DNA from: Shinella zoogloeoides | Lineage (GTDB): Bacteria; Pseudomonadota; Alphaproteobacteria; Rhizobiales; Rhizobiaceae | DNA: 64,000 bases | NCBI RefSeq assembly: GCF_003574625.1 | Contig: NZ_QNUJ01000004.1 | Coordinates: 186,001-250,000 of the forward strand | Direction: 5' to 3' | Part shown: in pieces, positions 17,749 through 26,110 of the stretch | Layout of the letters: every line of letters starts with the position of its first letter | Position numbering within the stretch: position 1 is the first letter of the stretch | Made by a program: the position numbers and the translations under genes | The notes under the pieces: model-generated | Seen by the model: only the letters and a program-made list of their open reading frames with translations | What the model was told of the DNA's origin: nothing | Databases searched by the model: none

Positions 17749-18755
17749 GCGCGCCGCGCATCGTCCACGGCGGCGGCATTGCCGCCGCCGCCGCCCGCTA
17801 CGGCGGCAAACCCGAGGACTGGCTCGACCTCTCGACCGGCATCAACCCCCATCCCGTCGCCGTTCCCGAGGTGGACATCGCCGCCTGGCACCGCCTGCCG
17901 GATCGCCACCGCCAGGATGCCGCCCGCATCGCCGCGCAGCGTTATTATGCGACGCCGGAAGCCCTTCCGCTTCCCGTGCCCGGCACGCAGTCAGCCATTC
18001 AGTTCCTGCCGCGTCTCCTCGCGCCCGGCCGCCGCGCCGCTGTGCTTTCCCCCACCTATGGCGAATATGCCCGCGTGCTCGCCAATGCCGGCGTGGCGGT
18101 GGACCGGATCGCAAGCCTCGATGCGGTGACGGCCGGGCACGGCCTCGTCGTCGTCGTCAATCCGAACAATCCCGACGGCCGGCTTTTCCCGCGCGACGCG
18201 CTGCTGTCGCTCCATGCGCGCGTCGCCGCGAATGGCGGCCTGCTCGTCGTCGACGAGGCCTTCGGCGACATGCGCCCGGAAGGTTGCATCGCGCCGCTTG
18301 CCGGCGACGACAGGCCGGGCCTTCTCGTCTTCCGCTCCTTCGGAAAGTTCTTCGGCCTTGCCGGTCTTCGCCTCGGCTTCGTCATTGGCGAGGCGGCGGT
18401 GCTCGACCGCATCGAGGACGGGCTCGGCCCCTGGGCCGTCTCCGGCCCGGCGCTGACGATCGCGACCACGCTCATGGCCTCCGACACGTCCGCCATCCGC
18501 CGCGCCATCGACGAGCGCAAGGCCGCGCTCGACGCGGTGCTGGCGGCTGCGGGCCTTACTGTTGCCGGTGGAACGGGCCTCTTTTCGCTGGTGGACCATG
18601 CGGATGCCGCCGCCATCCATGAAGGCCTTTGCCGCCATCATGTGCTGGTGCGTCCTTTCGATTATAATCCGCGATGGCTGCGGTTCGGCCTTTCCCCCGA
18701 CGCCACGGGGGATGGTCGGCTGGCCGCGGCGCTGGCGGATGTGATGGGCCGATGA
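17745..18755 (+). CDS. cobC: Threonine-phosphate decarboxylase-like aminotransferase CobC
   Basis: A PLP-dependent class I/II aminotransferase-fold enzyme, 336 residues, that supplies or attaches the aminopropanol phosphate arm. HGGGIAAAAARYGG and LDLSTGINPHP at the N-terminus are hallmarks of CobC/CobD threonine-phosphate decarboxylases. NPNNPDGRLF binds the cofactor carboxylates, and the Schiff-base Lys201 is in SFGKFFGLAGLRLG. The ATG at 17745 overlaps the cobB stop; longer in-frame starts lie inside cobB. The name follows the Pseudomonas denitrificans scheme; in enteric nomenclature this function is called CobD. Confidence 0.93.
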   Translation: MSAPRIVHGGGIAAAAARYGGKPEDWLDLSTGINPHPVAVPEVDIAAWHRLPDRHRQDAARIAAQRYYATPEALPLPVPGTQSAIQFLPRLLAPGRRAAVLSPTYGEYARVLANAGVAVDRIASLDAVTAGHGLVVVVNPNNPDGRLFPRDALLSLHARVAANGGLLVVDEAFGDMRPEGCIAPLAGDDRPGLLVFRSFGKFFGLAGLRLGFVIGEAAVLDRIEDGLGPWAVSGPALTIATTLMASDTSAIRRAIDERKAALDAVLAAAGLTVAGGTGLFSLVDHADAAAIHEGLCRHHVLVRPFDYNPRWLRFGLSPDATGDGRLAAALADVMGR

Positions 18756-19732
18756 CGGAGACGCTGCTGATCCTGTTCTTGGCGCTGCTGCTGGATCGCC
18801 TCGTCGGCGATCCCGACAGGCTCTGGCAGCGCGTGCCGCATCCGGTCGTGCTGTTCGGCCGGGCGATCGGGGCGATGGATGGGCTTTTCAACGGCAAGCG
18901 CCTTTCGCCGGCGACGCGGCGCTTCAATGGGGCTGCCGGTATTGCCGTGCTGCTTGCGGCCAGCCTTTTCGCTGGCTTCGTCCTGCACCGGCTTTTCGCG
19001 CCGCTCGGCGTCGTCGGCGCGGTGGTCGAGGTTGTCGTCGTCGCTGTCTTCCTCGCGCAGAAAAGCCTTCACGACCATGTCCGCGCCGTCTCGACCGGGC
19101 TCAAGGACGACGGCCTCGAGGGCGGGCGGCGGGCCGTGTCGATGATCGTCGGCCGCGATCCGGCGACGCTCGACGAGCCGGCGGTCTGCCGCGCCGGGAT
19201 CGAGAGCCTTGCCGAGAATTTCTCCGACGGCGTCATCGCCCCGGCACTCTGGTATGCGCTTCTCGGCCTGCCGGGCCTCTTCGCTTACAAGATGCTCAAC
19301 ACGGCCGATTCGATGATCGGCCACAGGAGCGAGAAATATCTCGATTTCGGCTGGGCCTCCGCCCGGCTCGACGACCTTGCCAACTGGCCCGCCGCGCGCC
19401 TGTCGATCCTCTTCATCGCCGCTGGCGCATGGCTGGCGCAGGGCCGGCGGGCGGCGCGCGCGGCCATCGGCACGGCGCTGCGCGATGCCGGCCTGCATCG
19501 CTCGCCGAATTCCGGCTGGCCGGAAGCGGCCATGGCCGGCGCGCTCGGCATCGGCCTTGCAGGTCCGCGCATCTACGGCGGCGCGCGCGTCGACGAACCG
19601 ATGATGAATGCCGCCGGCCGCACCGTCGCGACGGTCGCCGACATCGATCTGTCGCTGCGTATCTTCTCGGCCGCCTGCGCCGTTCTTGCCGTCACGGTGC
19701 TGCTGGCGGCAGGTCTTGCGGCCTCCGTCTAG
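18752..19732 (+). CDS. cobD: Adenosylcobinamide-phosphate synthase CobD (CbiB family)
   Basis: An integral membrane protein, 326 residues, that joins the aminopropanol arm to cobyric acid. The N-terminal signature ALLLDRLVGDPDRLWQRVPHP, HDHVRAVSTGL, and ESLAENFSDGVIAPALWYAL with NTADSMIGHRS are the CbiB motifs. Four or five hydrophobic segments are visible. The ATG at 18752 overlaps the cobC stop, and the protein ends the cobEABCD series. No clear terminator follows; an AT-rich stretch separates it from the next gene. Confidence 0.94.
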   Translation: MTETLLILFLALLLDRLVGDPDRLWQRVPHPVVLFGRAIGAMDGLFNGKRLSPATRRFNGAAGIAVLLAASLFAGFVLHRLFAPLGVVGAVVEVVVVAVFLAQKSLHDHVRAVSTGLKDDGLEGGRRAVSMIVGRDPATLDEPAVCRAGIESLAENFSDGVIAPALWYALLGLPGLFAYKMLNTADSMIGHRSEKYLDFGWASARLDDLANWPAARLSILFIAAGAWLAQGRRAARAAIGTALRDAGLHRSPNSGWPEAAMAGALGIGLAGPRIYGGARVDEPMMNAAGRTVATVADIDLSLRIFSAACAVLAVTVLLAAGLAASV

Positions 19733-19873
19733 GCGCAACGATAAAATTTTACGTCTTAACTTCGTTTTCTTTTCTCCACCCCCGTCAATATTGTGGAAGG
19801 CTGGAACTTCTATAGTCTGTCTTGCTGTCAGACATGGCGCCGATGTCATGCGCGAACGAATAGAGGGGAAATC

Positions 19874-20302
19874 ATGCGTGGCTTGCTTGCGACTGCGGTC
19901 GCATTCCTTCTGGTCCTGTTCCAGGCCGAGACTGCACTTTCCGCCAACCTTGTCGCGGAGGTCAGCCTTTCTTCACAGACGATGATCGTTACTCAGAACG
20001 GTATCGTGAAACACCGCTGGCGCGTCTCGACGGGCCGCAAGGGCTTCGGCACGCCGACGGGCGCGTGGAAGGCGAAATGGGCCTCGCGCAACCACCGCTC
20101 GCGCAAATACGACAATGCGCCGATGCCCTATGCGATCTTCTTCAACGGCGGCTATGCGGTGCACGCGACCTTCGACACCAAGCGCCTCGGCCGTCCCGCC
20201 TCGCACGGCTGCGTGCGGCTGCATCCCTCCAACGCCGCGACGTTTTTCCAGCTGGCGAACAACAGCGGGCTTTCGAACACCCGCATCGTCATCTCGCGCT
20301 GA
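19874..20302 (+). CDS. L,D-transpeptidase (YkuD domain), exported
   Basis: A 142-residue periplasmic protein with a signal peptide of about 23 residues (ending TALSA) and little more than one YkuD domain. The catalytic motif is ASHGCVRLHPSNA with His111 and Cys113, and the preceding AVHATF matches the family. Such enzymes form 3-3 cross-links in peptidoglycan or attach outer-membrane proteins to it, important in Rhizobiales. The ATG at 19874 is preceded by GAGGGGA. It has its own AT-rich upstream region and converges with fnrN. Confidence 0.9.
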   Translation: MRGLLATAVAFLLVLFQAETALSANLVAEVSLSSQTMIVTQNGIVKHRWRVSTGRKGFGTPTGAWKAKWASRNHRSRKYDNAPMPYAIFFNGGYAVHATFDTKRLGRPASHGCVRLHPSNAATFFQLANNSGLSNTRIVISR

Positions 20303-20311
20303 GGGCGGGGA

Positions 20312-21037
20312 TCAGTCGTTGCCCGCAAAGCGCATCAGCCGGTCCATGTCGGGGACGGTGACGTGGCGGTTGTTCTCGATGCGGATGACGTTTTCCTTGC
20401 GCAGCTTGGTGAACTGACGGCTGACGGTCTCGATGGTGAGGCCGAGGAAGTCGGCGATGTCGGCGCGTGAGAGCGGCAGGTCGAAGGACGACATGTCGAC
20501 GCTTTCCGGGTCGATATGGGTGGCGATGAGGTAGAGGAAGCTCGCCACCTTCTCCTGTGCCGTCTTGCGGCCGAGGGTCAGCATCCAGTCGCGCGCCTCG
20601 TCCAGCTCCTTGAGCGCCTGGCGGTGCAGCTTGTGCTCCAGCTCGGGCGTCCGCCTGACGAGGCGGTCGAGTACGTTGCGCGGGAAGTTGCAGACTTCGC
20701 TTTCGGTGGCAGCTTCCGCGGTGATCGCGCTCTCTTCCAGGAAAGGGCGGCCGAGGAAGTCGGGGGCGAACTGCAGGCCGACGATCTGCTGACGGCCGTC
20801 TGCCATGACCTTGGTCAGCTTCACCACGCCGCGCATGATGTTGGAATAATTGACGATCGTCTCGCCCTGGCCGATCACCTCGGCGCCCGTTTCCAGCCGG
20901 TGGCGGGAGGAGTGCTTGTTGAGCTCGGTCAGCTGTTCGGCCGTCAGCGCGCCGCACACGCCGCCATGGCGCGCCTCGCAGGCGCGGCAGACCAGCGGAA
21001 TGTCGGAATTATGGATATCCTGACGGCGAACTTCCAT
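20312..21037 (-). CDS. fnrN: Oxygen-sensing transcription regulator FnrN (Crp/Fnr family)
   Basis: 241 residues. Cluster ligands of a [4Fe-4S] sensor are present: Cys17, Cys20 and Cys28 (LVCRACEARHGGVC) and Cys116 (SEVCNF). A cNMP-binding-like beta roll covers about 40-120 and a helix-turn-helix about 188-212 with the FNR recognition residues ETVSR (Glu203, Arg207). These make it a direct oxygen sensor, unlike FixK proteins that lack the cysteines. The start at 21037 gives the usual FnrN N-terminus MEVRR; a longer frame upstream is out of family range. It is divergent from hemN, and the intervening 208 bases contain a perfect FNR box that could also serve fnrN itself. Confidence 0.93.
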   Translation of the reverse strand: MEVRRQDIHNSDIPLVCRACEARHGGVCGALTAEQLTELNKHSSRHRLETGAEVIGQGETIVNYSNIMRGVVKLTKVMADGRQQIVGLQFAPDFLGRPFLEESAITAEAATESEVCNFPRNVLDRLVRRTPELEHKLHRQALKELDEARDWMLTLGRKTAQEKVASFLYLIATHIDPESVDMSSFDLPLSRADIADFLGLTIETVSRQFTKLRKENVIRIENNRHVTVPDMDRLMRFAGND

Positions 21038-21182
21038 GTCGGCTTTTCCTTTCGCCCCGCGGCTGACGACGCAACGATGCCGTGCTAGCCCACGCAGGCA
21101 TGAACATAAAGCGTGCCGCCTCGCGGCAAAATAGCGCTTCCTGACTATTGTCAAATCGTAGCGCAGTCCCGCCGGCTTTCAC

Positions 21183-21196
21183 TTGATCAAAATCAA
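21183..21196 (+). promoter_or_regulatory. FNR/FixK box upstream of hemN
   Basis: TTGATCAAAATCAA is a perfect match to the anaerobox TTGAT-N4-ATCAA. It ends 49 bases before the hemN ATG, consistent with activation, and lies 146 bases upstream of the divergent fnrN start. Confidence 0.9.
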
Positions 21197-21245
21197 ATGG
21201 CGGCGCGCCTTTCGGGGTTATTTGCGTATGCGAAGGAGATATTCC

Positions 21246-22595
21246 ATGCAGGACGCACTCGTAAGACGCCTTTCTTCCCCGGTTCCGCGCTATACAAGCT
21301 ACCCGACCGCCCCGCATTTCAACGCGGGGATCGGTCCGCAGGTCTATACGGAAGGGCTGGGACGGCTGGGAAAGGCGAACCGCCTGTCGCTCTATGCGCA
21401 TGTTCCCTATTGCGACCGGCTCTGCTGGTTCTGCGCCTGCCACACCAAGCAGACCCTTCGTTACGAGCCGGTCGAAGCCTATCTCAAGGGCCTTCATGCC
21501 GAGATTGCGGCCGTCGGCCGGCGCGTCTCGCGGGAGGCGCCCGTCACGGCGCTGCATTTCGGCGGCGGCTCGCCGACGCTGCTGCGGCCGGACGACATGG
21601 TGGCGCTGAAGCGCTGTCTCGAGCGGAGCTTCGCCTTCTCGCCCGAGGCGGAAATCTCGGTGGAGATGGATCCGAACGACCTAGACGAGGCGCGGCATGA
21701 TGCGCTCGCCGCAATCGGCATGACGCGTGCCAGCCTCGGCATCCAGGATTTCGATCCGAAGGTGCAGAAGGCGATCAACCGCATCCAGACCTTCGAGCAG
21801 ACGCGCGGCGTCGTGGAAGCGGCGCGGCAAAGGGGCGTGCGCTCGGTGAACTGCGATATCCTCTATGGCCTGCCATACCAGACGATGGAGACGCTGGCGG
21901 AGACGGTGCGCGCCGTCATCTCGCTTAGCCCCGACCGTGTCGCACTGTTCGGCTATGCCCATGTGCCGTGGATGAAGAAGCACCAGACGATGATCGATGA
22001 AGCGGCCTTGCCGGATATCGCCGCGCGTTTTGCCCAGATGACGATGGCCGGGAAAATGCTGGTCACCGCCGGTTATGAGGCCGTCGGCATCGACCATTTC
22101 GCCCTGCCGGCCGATCGGCTCGCCGTTGCTGCGCGCAACGGCACGCTTCGCCGTAATTTCCAGGGCTATACCGACGACCAGGCCGATGCCCTGATCGGGC
22201 TCGGCGCATCGGCCATCGGCCAGTTGCCGGAAGGCTATTTCCAGAACATGCCGGCGACCGGCGAATATCTGCGCCGGGTGGAGGAGGGCGGTGTCGCCGT
22301 CGTCCGCGGCTATGCGCTGACTGACGAAGACCGCGCCCGCGCCTTCGTGATCGAACGGGTGATGTGCGATTTCGGCTTTTCCTTCGCCGATCTTGCCATC
22401 CGTCATTCGCTTTTCGCCGCGACGATCCGGGCGGAGGCCTGCGGCTTCGCCGCTTCGGACAGGGACGGCCTTTGCCGCATCGAGGGGGACAGGTTCATGT
22501 TGACGGAGGCGGGCAAGCCTTTCGCCCGCACGGTCGCGGCAGCGTTCGATGCGCATCTTTCCAGCGGGCGCGGGCGGCATTCCATCGCGGTCTGA
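21246..22595 (+). CDS. hemN: Oxygen-independent coproporphyrinogen III oxidase HemN
   Basis: A radical SAM enzyme that converts coproporphyrinogen III to protoporphyrinogen IX without oxygen, needed for haem under microaerobiosis. 449 residues, the length of true HemN. The cluster motif is YCDRLCWFCAC (Cys56, Cys60, Cys63; CxxxCxxC), followed by HFGGGSPT at about 104-111 and NCDILYGLPYQT. The ATG at 21246 has a strong GAAGGAGAT upstream. A perfect FNR box in the promoter makes it a likely FnrN target. Confidence 0.95.
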   Translation: MQDALVRRLSSPVPRYTSYPTAPHFNAGIGPQVYTEGLGRLGKANRLSLYAHVPYCDRLCWFCACHTKQTLRYEPVEAYLKGLHAEIAAVGRRVSREAPVTALHFGGGSPTLLRPDDMVALKRCLERSFAFSPEAEISVEMDPNDLDEARHDALAAIGMTRASLGIQDFDPKVQKAINRIQTFEQTRGVVEAARQRGVRSVNCDILYGLPYQTMETLAETVRAVISLSPDRVALFGYAHVPWMKKHQTMIDEAALPDIAARFAQMTMAGKMLVTAGYEAVGIDHFALPADRLAVAARNGTLRRNFQGYTDDQADALIGLGASAIGQLPEGYFQNMPATGEYLRRVEEGGVAVVRGYALTDEDRARAFVIERVMCDFGFSFADLAIRHSLFAATIRAEACGFAASDRDGLCRIEGDRFMLTEAGKPFARTVAAAFDAHLSSGRGRHSIAV

Positions 22596-22718
22596 CGGCG
22601 GGCTTGGGCATGTTCTTTCCGCAACACAGGGGCGCAGATCATGCAGGGCCCTCATCAACCCCATTGGCAATCGCATCGGATTTCCATATAGGATCGCCCA
22701 ACTATAGATTCATGAGGT

Positions 22719-23003
22719 ATGGGCGTGACTGCTACATTCGACAAGGTTGCCGACATCATTGCTGAAACGAGCGAGATCGATCGCGAGACGATCACGCCGG
22801 AAAGCCACACGATCGACGATCTCGGCATCGATAGCCTGGACTTCCTCGACATCGTCTTTGCGATCGACAAGGAATTCGGCATCAAGATCCCGCTGGAAAA
22901 GTGGACGCAGGACGTCAACGAAGGCAAGGTCGCGACGGAAGAATACTTCGTCCTGAAGAACCTCTGCGCCAAGATCGACGAACTGCGGGCCGCCAAGGCC
23001 TGA
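22719..23003 (+). CDS. acpXL: Acyl carrier protein AcpXL
   Basis: The specialised acyl carrier on which the 27-hydroxyoctacosanoate chain of rhizobial lipid A is built. 94 residues, longer than AcpP. The phosphopantetheine attachment site is Ser39 in [15 protein letters not shown]. The sequence [16 protein letters not shown] is typical of AcpXL and differs from housekeeping AcpP. It is the first gene of the acpXL-lpxXL cluster. A hairpin with a T-rich tail 64 bases after the stop could end many transcripts there and keep acpXL in excess. Confidence 0.96.
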   Translation: MGVTATFDKVADIIAETSEIDRETITPESHTIDDLGIDSLDFLDIVFAIDKEFGIKIPLEKWTQDVNEGKVATEEYFVLKNLCAKIDELRAAKA

Positions 23004-23066
23004 TCATACGGCGCCCGGCCGCCGCTGGCGGCGCTGTTCCGGACGATCCCGGCGCAAGGGGCTATC

Positions 23067-23099
23067 GGCCTGCCGTCTTCGGCAGGCCTTTCGGTTTTC
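23067..23099 (+). terminator. Terminator-like hairpin between acpXL and fabZXL
   Basis: GGCCTGCC at 23067-23074 pairs with GGCAGGCC at 23081-23088 around a six-base loop, followed by TTTCGGTTTTC. It could act as a partial terminator giving more acpXL mRNA than downstream mRNA. Confidence 0.6.
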
Positions 23100-23115
23100 G
23101 GCGGAGGCATATCCG

Positions 23116-23598
23116 ATGCTGCTAGAATATTTCCAGATGATCGACCGGGTGGAAGCCGTCGATGGCGCGCGCCGCGTGCTGAAGGCCCGCTCCGTCGTTC
23201 CGTCCAAGAGCCCAGTCTTCGAGGGCCATTTCCCCGGCATGCCGCTCGTTCCCGGCGTGCTGCTCATCGAGACCATGGCGCAGGCTTCCGGCTTCCTCGT
23301 GCTGGCGGCATCCGATTTTGCGGCCATGCCTTTCCTGATGAGCGTCGACGGGGCCAAGATGCGCACCTTCGTCGAGCCCGACGCGGTACTCGACATCGAG
23401 GCCGTGCTGGAGCATGACGGATCGGGCTATGCGGTGACGAAGACCAAGATTACGTCGGCCGGCAAGAAGGTGTGCGACGCGCAGCTCAAGCTGCGCACCA
23501 TGCCGTTTGCCGAAGTGCCGCTGGCCGATATCGTGCGCAAGCGCGCGGGCGAGGTGGGTTTGTTCGAGGCGCTGGCAGCGTCTGCTGAAGGGAAGTGA
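23116..23598 (+). CDS. fabZXL: FabZ-like 3-hydroxyacyl-ACP dehydratase of the AcpXL pathway
   Basis: A hot-dog-fold dehydratase, 160 residues, for elongation cycles on AcpXL. The catalytic His38 is in FEGHFPGMPLVPGV and the acidic residue Glu52 in LLIETMAQASG, as in FabZ. It lacks the N-terminal extension of some housekeeping FabZ. It sits between acpXL and the two KAS-type genes, an order known from Rhizobium leguminosarum and Sinorhizobium meliloti. Confidence 0.92.
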   Translation: MLLEYFQMIDRVEAVDGARRVLKARSVVPSKSPVFEGHFPGMPLVPGVLLIETMAQASGFLVLAASDFAAMPFLMSVDGAKMRTFVEPDAVLDIEAVLEHDGSGYAVTKTKITSAGKKVCDAQLKLRTMPFAEVPLADIVRKRAGEVGLFEALAASAEGK

Positions 23599-23600
23599 GC

Positions 23601-24800
23601 ATGGCGAAGGCGAAGAACGATGTGGTCATCACCGGCGTCGGCATCGTCACCTGTCACGGTGTCGGGGCCGAGGCCCATGTGCAGATTCTGGGAAGCGCAA
23701 AGGCTCCGGAGCTGAAGATCGATACGGAGCGCTTCGCGCCCTATCCGGTCCATCCGATGCCGGAGATCGACTGGAACCAGCAGATACCCAAGCGCGGCGA
23801 CCAGCGCCAGATGGAGAACTGGCAGCGTCTCGGCGTCTTCGCCGCGGGCCTGGCGCTCGACGATGCCGGCTTCAAGGACGATGCGGATGCCTGCGGCACG
23901 ATGGACATGATCGTGGCGGCCGGCGGCGGCGAGCGCGACATCACGGTCGATTCGCTGATCGTCGACGAAGGCCTGAAGCGCAACGACCGCGAGCGCCTGC
24001 TCAACGAGAAGCTGACCACGGAACTGCGCCCGACGTTGTTCCTCGCCCAGCTTTCCAACCTGCTCGCGGGCAATATCTCCATCGTGCACAAGGTCACGGG
24101 TTCGTCGCGCACCTTCATGGGCGAGGAAGCTGCCGGCATCAGCGCCGTCGAGACCGCTTTCCACCGCATCCGTGCCGGCCAGTCGACCCATACGCTTGTC
24201 GGCAGTGCGCTGGTTGCCGAGCGCCAAGACGTTATCCTGCTCTATGAAGCCATCGGCGCGCATGCGACGGGCGGCTGGACGCCGCTCTGGTCGCGTGACG
24301 AGAATGCCGGTGGCGGCATCATCACCGGCTCGGCCGCTGCCTTCCTCATCCTGGAATCCCGCGAACATGCGGAAGCTCGTGGCGCGCGCATCTACGCGAC
24401 CATCGACGCCATCGGTGGCGACCGCGGCTCGCGTGACGAAGGCCGGCTGGAAGCGCGTCTCGAGCGTCTTGCCGAAGGCGCTTCGGCGGGCAACGAAACC
24501 GTCGTCTTCTCCGGTGCATCCGGCGCGCATGACGCGACGGCCCGCGAAAAGGCCTGGCTCGACCAGCGTTTTGCCGGCAGCGCGGTGCGCGGCTACAGCG
24601 CCGTCATCGGCCAGTCGCTCGAAGCGCAGTTCCCGCTCGGCCTGTCGCTTGCCGCGCTGACGCTCGGTGCGGGCGTCAAGGTCGCGCCGTTCGATACGGC
24701 CGTCGAGGCCGCCATGAACGCACCTGCCGCTACGGCCGTCGTCACGACGGTCGGCCATTCGCGCGGCGAGGGCGTCGCAATCCTTTCCGCAGAGAAGTGA
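23601..24800 (+). CDS. fabF2XL: Condensing-enzyme-like protein FabF2XL lacking the usual catalytic residues
   Basis: 399 residues with the thiolase fold of beta-ketoacyl-ACP synthases: VVITGVGIVTCHGVG at the start and GGGIITGSAAAFLILES in the middle. Where active enzymes have TACASG, this one reads GSSRTFMGEEAAG, with no Cys. Where HGT should be, it reads SGASGAHD, and where NK..GH should be, it reads AVIGQSLEAQFPLG. So all three catalytic positions appear replaced. By analogy with chain-length factors it may pair with FabF1XL and set the C28 length; that is inference. The ATG at 23601 is preferred over an overlapping GTG at 23595 because GGAAG precedes it at proper distance. Confidence 0.9.
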   Translation: MAKAKNDVVITGVGIVTCHGVGAEAHVQILGSAKAPELKIDTERFAPYPVHPMPEIDWNQQIPKRGDQRQMENWQRLGVFAAGLALDDAGFKDDADACGTMDMIVAAGGGERDITVDSLIVDEGLKRNDRERLLNEKLTTELRPTLFLAQLSNLLAGNISIVHKVTGSSRTFMGEEAAGISAVETAFHRIRAGQSTHTLVGSALVAERQDVILLYEAIGAHATGGWTPLWSRDENAGGGIITGSAAAFLILESREHAEARGARIYATIDAIGGDRGSRDEGRLEARLERLAEGASAGNETVVFSGASGAHDATAREKAWLDQRFAGSAVRGYSAVIGQSLEAQFPLGLSLAALTLGAGVKVAPFDTAVEAAMNAPAATAVVTTVGHSRGEGVAILSAEK

Positions 24801-24810
24801 GGTTCCGGCC

Positions 24811-26097
24811 ATGACGAATGCCGCTTACAGGGATCATCTCGGTCGCCCCATCGTCGCCGTGACGGGCATGGGCGTCGTCACGTCGCTCGGGCAGGGCCTC
24901 AAGGACAACTGGGCCGCGCTCACAGGCGGCGTTTCGGGTATCCATGGCATCACCCGCTTTCCGGTCGACGGGCTGAACACCCGCATTTCCGGCACGGTCG
25001 ATTTCATCGACGTGCCGGTCGAAAACCCGGTCGAGCGCTCCTATGCCTACGCCCGCGAAACGACCGACGAGGCGCTGGCGCAGGCCGGTATCTCCGGCGA
25101 GTTCGGCGGCCCGCTCTTCCTCGCTGCCCCGCCGATCGAACCGGACTGGCGCGACCGCTTCGCGCTCGCCGACCGCGCGCCGGCCTCGCAGCGTCCGGGC
25201 GATGCCTATGACCGCTTCCTTGCCGTGCTACGTGACAATCCCAGCCCGGCGCTGCATGAAGCCTGGGCCTTCGGCTCCATTTCCGAGCGGCTTTCCGACC
25301 GCTACGGCACGCGCGGCCTTCCGGTGACGCTGTCGACCGCCTGCGCTTCCGGCGCGACGGCGATCCAGCTCGGTGTCGAGGCGATCCGCCAGGGCCGCAC
25401 CGACCGCGCGTTGACCGTCGGCACCGATGGCTCGGTGACGGCCGAGGCGCTGATCCGCTTCGCGCTGCTCTCGGCGCTTTCCACGCAGAACGACCCGCCG
25501 ACCAAGGCTTCCAAGCCGTTCAGCAAGGATCGTGACGGTTTCGTCATTGCCGAAGGTGCGGCGACGCTGGTGCTGGAATCGCTGGAATCGGCCATTGCCC
25601 GCGGCGCCAAGGTGCTCGGCATCCTCAAGGGTTGCGGCGAGAAGGCCGACCATTTCCACCGCACGCGCTCCTCGCCGGATGGCGGCCCCGCCATCGCGAC
25701 GATCCGTGCGGCTCTGGAAGACGCCGGCATCGACGAAAGCGGCATCGGCTACATCAATGCCCACGGCACCTCGACGCCCGAGAACGACAAGATGGAGTAT
25801 CTCTCCATGTCGACCGTCTTCGGCGACAAGCTGGCGAATATCCCGGTCTCGTCCAACAAGTCGATGATCGGCCACACGCTGACGGCCGCCGGCGCGGTCG
25901 AGGCCGTGTTCTCGATCCAGACCATGCTGACCGGCACCCTGCCGCCCACCATCAACTACACGAACCCCGACCCGACGATCCAGCTGGATGTCGTGCCGAA
26001 CGTGAAGCGCGATGCGCGCGTCACGGCGGTTCTGTCCAACTCCTTCGGCTTCGGCGGCCAGAACGCCAGCCTCGTGATGACGGCCGAACCGGCCTGA
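24811..26097 (+). CDS. fabF1XL: Beta-ketoacyl-ACP synthase II FabF1XL
   Basis: The active condensing enzyme of the very-long-chain pathway, 428 residues. The nucleophile is Cys178 in LSTACASGATA; His318 in NAHGTSTPEND and His355 in NKSMIGHTLTAAGA complete the triad. The C-terminal NSFGFGGQNASLV is typical of FabF. It follows fabF2XL by ten bases with a ribosome binding site in the gap. Substrate preference for long AcpXL-bound chains is taken from the known role of this cluster in rhizobia. Confidence 0.94.
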   Translation: MTNAAYRDHLGRPIVAVTGMGVVTSLGQGLKDNWAALTGGVSGIHGITRFPVDGLNTRISGTVDFIDVPVENPVERSYAYARETTDEALAQAGISGEFGGPLFLAAPPIEPDWRDRFALADRAPASQRPGDAYDRFLAVLRDNPSPALHEAWAFGSISERLSDRYGTRGLPVTLSTACASGATAIQLGVEAIRQGRTDRALTVGTDGSVTAEALIRFALLSALSTQNDPPTKASKPFSKDRDGFVIAEGAATLVLESLESAIARGAKVLGILKGCGEKADHFHRTRSSPDGGPAIATIRAALEDAGIDESGIGYINAHGTSTPENDKMEYLSMSTVFGDKLANIPVSSNKSMIGHTLTAAGAVEAVFSIQTMLTGTLPPTINYTNPDPTIQLDVVPNVKRDARVTAVLSNSFGFGGQNASLVMTAEPA

Positions 26098-26110
26098 TAG
26101 GAATTCTACC

